Of a stretch of DNA of 64,000 nt, positions 55,914 to 64,000 are shown piece after piece (position 1 is the first letter of the stretch; each line of letters opens with the position of its first letter). Position numbers and translations under genes: made by a program. Under the pieces are notes generated by a model. The model made no database searches. It was not told the DNA's origin and saw only the letters and a list, made by a program, of their open reading frames with translations. Source of the DNA: Bolinopsis microptera (Eukaryota > Ctenophora > Tentaculata > Lobata > Bolinopsidae); NCBI RefSeq assembly GCF_026151205.1, contig NC_087076.1:9028902-9092901 (forward strand), read 5' to 3'.

Positions 55914-58900
55914 ATGGAAGGTTGCCTGCTAAGTCGAGTATCTGAACCCTACGGAGTAACCAGTGCTGCAGAGCAACTCCAGAGTCTCCTTGACAACAAG
56001 TGTCTGCCTCTCATGTTCCCCACTACACCTACCATCAAGATGAACGATGTTATATCGTCCCTTCTGCAGTATAAGGTTGGTTTTAGATTACTGTTGTTTC
56101 GTATGTTTCTAGAATTCTCTTGTGTTTCTAGAATTCTCTTGTGTTTCTAGAATTCTCGTGTGTTTTTAGAACTCCTTTATGACAGTTTATGGACGATTTG
56201 AAGGGACATCTGACTGTCCTATATAATATGTAGTTAGAGGAAGGCATATGGAGGTTCATCTTGGCATTTAACATTTTTTTCGAAGGTCAAAAATGATTAA
56301 ATATTTATTTCACCGATTGTTTTGTGATGGCAAAAATGGTGAAAATGTCTTAAATATTCCCTAAACTTTAAAACGAGGCTGTTATTACTTTGGTATTTAT
56401 TAAATCATCCTGACAATCATTTGATAGGTGATTCAACTAAGTAATTAAGAGTGTTAAAAACCATGTAATAAATTTTTAAATCCGCAAAGTAAACGTATTC
56501 AGTATTGGCGCTTGTGTTCACGCTAAAAACCCTTGATCTTGGCTTCCAAATTTGGTATAGGTATCAAGTTAAGACATGTTCCAATTTTAACCTGCTGCCA
56601 CGCTTTGTCAACTCCAAACTAAAAAGGGAAATTTTACACTTTAGTTTTCCACCCGTTCTCCTATTGGCAGGCATTTCGATCAAATTATCGAAATAGGAGC
56701 GTTGTCGTATTAGATTTATACCTGACACAATATCGATGTCTAAAATAAAGATTAACCTCCCCCTCATTATTCCCTTGGCACTCCCTTTAATTTACCTGCA
56801 TGTTCTCTAGTTCATGAATCAGAGGCTCCGTTTTGAATATTTATTGAGCTATTATTACAGCTTATGTTTTATTTAAAATTTCAGGCTGATCTGTGTGCGG
56901 GGACAGTTAAAACAGAGCCTCCCTCTCCTCTGTACTCTCCGGACAAGAAGACTAACAAACCAACAACCTCCCCGGAGAAACCCTCTCACCTAGCACCCGG
57001 TGTCACGTCACCTGTCACCCTGACCAGTACCTGTGCTAGCCTGCTTTCCAGCAGTGGTAACCCGCCCAGCTCCAGTATGATGCAGAGCAGTGCTAGTTTC
57101 CTGCCCTCTAGCTCTAATACTGGACTTCTTTCTTCTAACAGTGGCTTGCTGCCAACTAGCTCCATGTTACCCTCAAGCACTGCTCTGTTCTCCAGCTCCT
57201 CCAGCTCCAGCAGTCAACTGCCAAGACCCAGTCTCCTTCAGAACAACACTATTCTATCAGGAACCCCCCTCATACCCTCCACATCCCTCCTCCCCAGCAA
57301 TGGACTGGTCCCCAACACCTCCATCATCCCCAACAGTTCGCTGTTATCTAACAGCAGTAACATGCTGCCCCACAGTGCTGGCAATCTTCTTCAGGGTCCT
57401 ATGTTCACAGGGTCCAACAGTTTCATCAACACCAGCTCTCTTCTCAACGCTAATCAGCTTCTTGCTAACAAGGTTTGTTTGATATTACACTTTTCCTGTA
57501 AACACGAAAGTAGAGTGTTGAAAGTTGACACTCAATTTTATGATTTGCAATCTTTAAGTTTCAACACTGGTTTCACTATGATTATTCACATGTTCGGTCG
57601 GCGGTTAAATCAAGTATAAATGGAACATAAAATTTTAGCCAAGAATGTTGACCGTTGAGAAGCTCGTCTCCTCAAAAAGTAGCCCCGTTTTACACTCACA
57701 TGCGAAGCCGGCAACATTCTTGGTAACATTCCAGCAATTGTGCCTAAATCACACACCGAGCGGTAATTTTAAATGACATGACCATACAGTTGACTTTAAA
57801 CTGCATTTGGTCTTTCTTCTGACTAAAAAAGGTAACTTGGTAAAGGTGTAAATTGTGTTATTTATAAGAATGACCGAATTTTCAATGCTTGCTGTTTAAT
57901 AAGTACCCGTTGAGCTTTCTCAGAATAATCGGTGAGTACACGGTAAGTGGCCAGCGAACCATTAAGTAACCAACAATGCGTTACCAGTAAGTAACCAGTA
58001 AGTAACCAGTAAGTAACCAGTAAGTTACCAGTAAGTTACCAGTAAGTTACCAGTAAGTTACCAGTAAGTTACCAGTAAGTTACCAGTAAGTTACCAGTAA
58101 GTTACCAGTAAGTTACCAGTAAGTTACCAGTAAGTTACCAGTAAGTTACCAGTAAGTTACCAGTAAGTTACCAGTAAGTTACCAGTAAGTTACCAGTGAA
58201 TAACCAATACGTAACCAATAAGTAACCAATAAGTAACATGTTACTTGTTTCAGATGTGCGACATGACCAAGAAAGTTGATAAGACTGTCACGAACCCGTC
58301 TTCTTCCAATCCCACAGTAAATAACGGGGTAAAGATATTCCAAACTAAACAGGGATACACACTTCTAATCTGTAACGGATACCGGTTAGTTCATTATAAA
58401 GCTATTAAGTTAGTTAGTTTCTGATAAAGTTGTTATTTTAGATTTAATGTCTTATAAAACTATCATGTTAATTAGATTCAGTTTCTGATAAAGTTATTAT
58501 GATAGTTAGATTCCTGACTGTTCAAACTTGCATTTGTGATTTGATTTTGATTTAACTGCCAGCCCTTGGCTACTGAGGGGTTGTACCCAGATTCCAGCAG
58601 TGCCTCCAGAATACCACATTAATTGTAGCATGTGACACTCTCCTTTGATCTACTGTAAATCTTGAGGCCTGCTAACTGGAAAGTATGACTTTCTATATCA
58701 GCCCCAACATGATCGCCCAAGATCCATCACATCCCAGCTATTGCAATCAACTTCTAATTCTTTTCAGTTTTCATGGATTCAAAATCAACATGGAACTGAA
58801 TAATAATTGTAGGCCAAAAATTGTTGCACTTTAAGAGCATAAGATCTCTGAAAATGTCCTATAGCAATATAATATGTTCTGTAACTTAGTCAGGTGACTG

Positions 58901-61900
58901 CTTGCGTGCAGTGAAAATCACACTATTTCTACTCATGGGTTTTCGCCAAGCTAGTCTAGACCCGCCAAATCCGTCTGTGAGATTTTGCCAGCAATCTTAA
59001 GATCATAAGCAATTAATACTTCAGCAGGTCAGTATATCCTAGCTTGCTGTATTTCGCTTGTGAACTTTTGTTGAAGTGTCTATTTCTGTCTTCCCGCTCG
59101 AAACTTCGCTACAACTCGCCTCCAATGATTGTTCAATATTTGAGCAGGTTTTTACAAGACTCACAACATTACCAGGCCTATGTTAAACAAGAATTAGTTG
59201 TCTCATTGCCTGGGAACAAACCAATAGTTTAAATAACTTCCTCAAAATAGAACGGTATTCCAGTCTGCTGTTTACGGAGCTAGTGTGACCTATATATTTG
59301 TACCTTACCTCACGAACCAACCTATTCGTTAGTGGCCCTTGGTCTGGCTCAAACAGGTGGTCCAAGAAAACAGACGCTATCCGGTTAGTTAAACTACCGG
59401 TATATAGGAGCCTGACTGCATGGTAACAAGGCTGGACAACCTGCAGGTAACAAGCCTGGTGAGCATGGTAACAGGGTTACATTACCCTGGTAACCCCCCG
59501 GTAACAGGTCATCACCAGTCTGGTAACTGGTGAGTTGTGTGGGATATGAGGTTCTCTCTTTCCGGAATCTCCCGGTCACACATTGTCTACTGTCTCCAGC
59601 TACTCTAGATCACACTTCTCTCTCTCCAGCTCGTGTCTTTTCTCTTTTTCTCATGATAAACTATTACAAGGTTCTCAACTCTAGAGTCCACCTCCTCTCC
59701 GACTCGAGGCTAGTTATTGAGAGCCTTTCACATCTCACATAACCTCATCATGGTGGCAATTATCTCTTGACCTCGGTTTATCAGTATAAAATAACGGATT
59801 TGTAATGATTCAATCACATGTGAGTGCAGTCAAAATGCTGTCCTTCGGATTGGATTCTACGTAAATTTTTCTGATGTGGCCTAAAATCGATTATTTGGCT
59901 TGTGACATATTCTATCATCACCGGTGGTAGGTCATTGGCACCTTTTAATTATAATCTCAGTATTCAGCTTAGTCCTGGTGATCGAATTTAGGCGTATTTT
60001 GTTGTATCAAAGAAGGTCATATGTTATGGACTAATGTTCGGGTGGCCTGTAAGTCCCCGCTAAAACCCACCTCAGTCTGTACCTCACTTCACTCTGAACA
60101 CGGCGTTTAAATTAATTCAAGCAAGAATCTAAATATACCCAAAATGTTCCCATATATTGATACGGATTAGATTTATAAGATGTTTCCAGGGTACCTGGTG
60201 GAGATCTGGGGTTAAATACGCATTTTATATTGCTATTTGTTCGGGTTAATACAATGAGCATGTCATTGGCATGTGATTTAGAAAGTGATCAAGTGTTAGA
60301 GCCCCTCTCTCTCCCAATATGCCCCCTGAGCCACTCTTCTCCTCCTCGCCAGTCTAGCTCCCAGTCAAAAATGTAACACAGTGTTGTGTCACACTCTCTC
60401 TCTATCCTGATGTGTCCGGGCAACTAATTTCTCTAACCGTGGTGAGAGAGAGAGACCGGGGAACTATAACCGCTCTAACTAATTCTAACTAACTGAATAT
60501 CCTCTACAGCTCAACATACAGCTAGCTATCAGCCCGGCAACTGCTAAAAGTTAATGTCATTTTCACAATTGCCGCCGATCAAGGGTCGGGCGCCTACTAA
60601 AGTTAGGCCCCAAGTAGCTGGCCAAGGAGTCCCAACTAGTCTGGTAGAGCTAATGGAATTTGTCTTGACCATGTGATGGAGGATCCCACTTTACTGGTCT
60701 GTCAGCTGAGAGTGGGGCTACATGCTCTGGTTTGAGCGGGGCTTTGAGAGAAGGATCAGCTGTCTGGTGTCACATTTATTATATTGAGGTCTAAATAGAG
60801 CACTTTAGAATGTGCTGAGGTCCACACACCAGAAGTGAGGTCCTCACACCAGATACATTGTCAAATGTTGAGGCCTACCAATCTCATTAAATAGATCAAA
60901 GCGGTTTTTAACGAGTGGTATGATAGTTCCCGAACTTTTTTTCAGACCCGGAAGTAACAGTTCCACCCCAGGTACTCCAAAATCAGTACGAGCAGTAACG
61001 GTAAGAAGGTGTACTGGAGATGCACACTGCGAAGCTGCAAAGGTAAAGTGCACACTGATGTGGGTGGAGGTGTGGTGTATGAGAGCACACATGATCACCC
61101 CCCAATGGCAGAGGAGTTCTTGTTTAGTTGTCATAGCAACAGACTTGCCAAGGAAGCTAGACAAATAATGAGGTATGGTCATCAAGTTTCAGTGAAATGT
61201 TTTATACTTTTTTGTTTGTTTTGATGAATATTTGTTTGTCCGTATCTTCAGCTTCCCTATAAAAGCTAAACATCATTTCTTGGCCTGGTTAAATACCATT
61301 TCTTGACCTGATCGAACATTATTTCAATTTATTCACACCGAAAATTGTTACAGATTTGATCCAATGAAGGCACTAAAAGACGAAATACCTTATTCAGCTT
61401 TGGAGTCAACACCAACATTCTGTAAAATAAAAGGTATTTTAACCGCACATGAATGTTTCTAAATTATTTGGTGACTGTTGCTGGGTTACGGGTAGTGTTG
61501 CCGTGGTAACACCAGTGTTGTCTTGGTCGCATACCTGCCCCTTGCAGGGCACCACCAACATTTCCTCTCTCAAGCCTGATTTATAACTTAGTTGAGTGGC
61601 TTCATACCGTATAAATCGCATCAAAAATTTGGAAGATAAGGCGTTGTGAAGTGGTATATTTTGTTGATAAGCCGGTCTGAACTCTAAATATTGAGTCGTT
61701 ACAAATTGACAAACTGCAAGTAGGGCATGACACACGGTAGCCCGGAGTTATTATTTTAAATTATCTTCATTAGCAGTCGTCTAAATCCTATTAGAATATA
61801 ATATTGACGCTCTGTTTCACAAAGTAGGGCTCGAGGGAGGCCCAAGTAGGGCTTCTATCTCCCAATTTGAAACAAACAGAAGGAGATTTGAGCACCTAAA

Positions 61901-64000
61901 GTCACACTAGCGAGACGCTCAATGTCACGTGTCCACCCCACGTGCTCCTACACTACAATGTGTCATGTGATTCTAGATATCACCTGATCATCGATAACAA
62001 ACTAATCTCCGCAGATAGACTGAACATTAAGAAGGGCAGCTCCAGTCCCGACCACCCCATGGTAACAGAATCAGGGTCACCTCTGAAGCAAACCTTCCCA
62101 GTCCCCTCCTCCCCCCTTCCAGTTATTAATCTGGATCATAAGGAAGGTGCTATAACAGGTAAAAACATCTGACCAGTGACTATTTACTCTGAAATTGCTG
62201 CATCTAAGCCTATACGACCATATAAGGTCCGTTTGATTGAACTTAAACAGAGTAACCTATTCCTCGGAAAGAACCGGCAAATGATCAACCATCACTAATA
62301 AACATATCTCCAGTACAAACAACAACCTGCGATCTGTTAACAGAGCTGAATGCACTGCGCTTGACGCACCACCTGTGCGATGTAGCACTCTGCGTTAACG
62401 GGACCCTGATCTACGCACACCGTGTTGTACTCGCAGCTGCAAGGTACTGCTCTTTCTCATCTCATTTAGATTAGGAAGGCAGTTTGTTTGTCTGTTTGTG
62501 AAAATCTATTGTGAAATTAGATGATTTTTTCAGGACTACCGGGTATTATGGGCTGATCGGAAGTAAAGCTTCATCACAAACCGCAGTAATCTTGCTCGCA
62601 GATAAAATTTCTAATTCCGTGAAAAACCAATTTGGTTGTAGCCTGTGTGTCCTACTAAGAAACCTTACTTTTCCCACATTATAATGATCTGGAACGATTT
62701 GGGGGTCGGTACCAGCCCTATTGTTGGCAGATAATGAGACTAAAGTTGACGGAGAGGGTCTCGCTCTCCAATAATATTGGAGTTGACGGGGTCGAGCAAT
62801 CCGGCAACCAATTGAGAGACTTATCAACACAAGTCTGGTTCAAACAATATCCATTTGATTAAGTCAAAGCTTGACACATAAGTAACTGTGAAAAATATTG
62901 TCTACCATTATTTGATCTAATGAGTCGGAAAACCCCGCAAAGAACCCTTCTAACATGTTCTCAAACTGGAATTCAGGATTTTTAGACTTGAAATAAGCAC
63001 CTTGCACGATACATCCGTTTATGTTAAATTTGACTGGGATTCACGTTGACAGCATACCATTTTGATGTGAACATCAGTCATGGGAAAATAACCCATCCTC
63101 TCATGTGTCCTGTTATTATAAATATAGCCAGGAAACTATCAACCAGCTAGGTGTCCATGTTATGTCTTTGCAAGATTTAGTATTACCTCAAATTACCGTG
63201 TCCTATAGTCGGGAGGGGGGACTTGTTGGTGAGGTGGCCTCTTTGCCACACTGATCATTACCTCCACAAACGAGATGGGAGCCTATTAACCATCCTCATG
63301 ACTGCGCACTGACTAAAGACTCCCCCGACTCCCTGTATCAGTGTGTGCTCCTTTGTAATATTAATCAATCAGACGGTATAGATTCCGTAATCTCAGTTTA
63401 TATCGAGTTATTTCGGTATTTTGACCCGGGATGAAGCTGCAATAGTTCTCGTATGTTGTCACGATGCCCGGATGAAATTATTTTATCTGTAGCTTAAAGT
63501 TAATCGAATGAAAATAGGATACCTGAAATAAAAAGAGCACACCAAAAATCTACAGTCCTAAAAATACCTTACGTAGTTTCTCCGAAACTGATACTTATGC
63601 AGTGATCTGTACCAAAAAAAATTTAGAGCAATATAGCCGTTAAAACAAAGCGTACAGTAAAATCTTTCCCAACTAACATTTCACTAATAATCTTAATCAT
63701 CTTTTACTATTCTAACCAAAGTATGTTTTCAGTCAGTATTTCCGACTACTGTTCCTGGCAAACACAAAGCTTTTGAGCTACATCGAGCTGAGGGGAGTTG
63801 ATCCTGAGTCGGTGGAACTATTAGTGAACTTTGCTTACACAGGCTCACTGAACATAAACTACATCAGGTAGCTACTTATCTTAACATAAATCATATTCTT
63901 GGTTGATCCGTTTGTCCCTGCTTCGATAGCTTTTTCTCAATGTCTCGAGTCAGTCTTTATCTCCCTGAATTTCAATCTTCATACTGTAGATTCCTCTACA
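55914..64000 (+). CDS. FLYWCH zinc finger plus BTB domain protein, 5' part, runs off the window
   Basis: Probably a nuclear regulator or adaptor. Exons: 55914-56075, 56885-57472, 58254-58384, 60972-61172, 61354-61433, 62015-62158, 62314-62443, 63733-63867, and perhaps 63990 onward; phases agree throughout (523 codons so far). Residues 55-250 are Ser/Leu/Asn-rich and start with VKTEPPSP, a match to the phosphorylation-dependent SUMO site pattern. The FLYWCH finger is at about 279-337: FQTKQGYTLLICNGYR, KKVYWRCTLRSCKGK, STHDHPP, with Cys311, Cys316, His334 and His336 as metal ligands. BTB from about 443: LNALRLTHHLCDVALCV, AHRVVLAAASQYFRLLF, VELLVNFAYTGSL. A Kelch or BACK part may follow beyond 64000. 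The start is uncertain: ATG at 55914 lies just after a possible acceptor (TTAG at 55906), so 5' exons may exist. Confidence 0.8.
57960..58235. repeat. 11-bp minisatellite (TTACCAGTAAG)n before an acceptor
   Basis: About 24 copies ending about 20 bp before the acceptor of the FLYWCH exon at 58254. Each unit contains CAGTAAG, which resembles a 5' splice site (CAG|GTAAG) lacking one G. Confidence 0.97.
58385..60971. other. Intron 3 of the FLYWCH/BTB gene
   Basis: 2.6 kb splitting the FLYWCH finger coding sequence. It has clustered GGTAAC motifs at 59415-59530 and no recognised gene. Confidence 0.6.
62444..63732. other. Intron splitting the BTB domain
   Basis: 1.3 kb, no recognised gene or repeat. 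Confidence 0.6.

Noticed and set aside
61977-62014. Acceptor TTCTAG at 61976 for the FLYWCH/BTB gene
   Set aside because: It is out of phase with the preceding exon (phase 1); the acceptor at 62014 matches.

Overview
This window is nuclear DNA from an animal. It is AT-rich and holds intron-rich genes with GT-AG (and one GC-AG) introns, a signal-peptide receptor phosphatase, a complement-control/fibronectin-type membrane protein, a SIX homeobox gene, a 7TM receptor, an SLC22-type transporter and a FLYWCH/BTB protein. There are no operons, no bacterial ribosome binding sites and no CRISPR. The divergent SIX protein and the density of minisatellites suggest a non-vertebrate, perhaps an early-branching marine lineage. 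The lineage cannot be fixed from sequence alone.

Layout. (1) 0.6-9.7 kb, + strand: a receptor-type tyrosine phosphatase in 11 exons with almost no ectodomain. It has a one-base frame break just before the catalytic loop and several candidate alternative 3' exons. (2) 9.7-13.8 kb: mobile-element territory, with two terminal-inverted-repeat (TIR) elements; the second carries a LINE reverse-transcriptase tail. (3) 13.8-35.9 kb, + strand: a 22-exon gene for a 1034-residue single-pass membrane protein (about seven CCP-like modules, four FN3-like modules, one membrane span, a phosphorylatable tail). Every exon phase matches. Its introns hold a 2.65-kb TTAA-flanked element with 575-bp palindromic arms, a 480-bp tandem duplication, many minisatellites and, on the opposite strand, an intronless SIX homeobox gene. 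(4) 44.2-37.3 kb, - strand: a 12-exon SLC22-like transporter of 623 residues whose 11th intron hosts a two-exon class-A GPCR on the same strand. (5) 44.8-47.4 kb: a pair of related TIR elements and a 479-bp MITE with an intact 6-bp target duplication. (6) 48-55.9 kb: largely gene-free. (7) 55.9-64 kb, + strand: the 5' part of a gene joining a Ser-rich region, a FLYWCH zinc finger and a BTB domain. It runs off the end of the window.

Two themes recur. First, many tandem arrays carry or abut splice sites. In two places the end of an exon with its 5' splice site has been copied several times, and one of these creates frame-compatible candidate alternative exons. Second, several unrelated arrays, and many single sites, carry an imperfect palindrome of the type GTTRCCATRGYAAC, which resembles the X-box bound by RFX transcription factors. 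It is concentrated around the phosphatase gene.

Gene models were built by reading splice sites, phases and protein families by eye. No alignment or transcript data were available.
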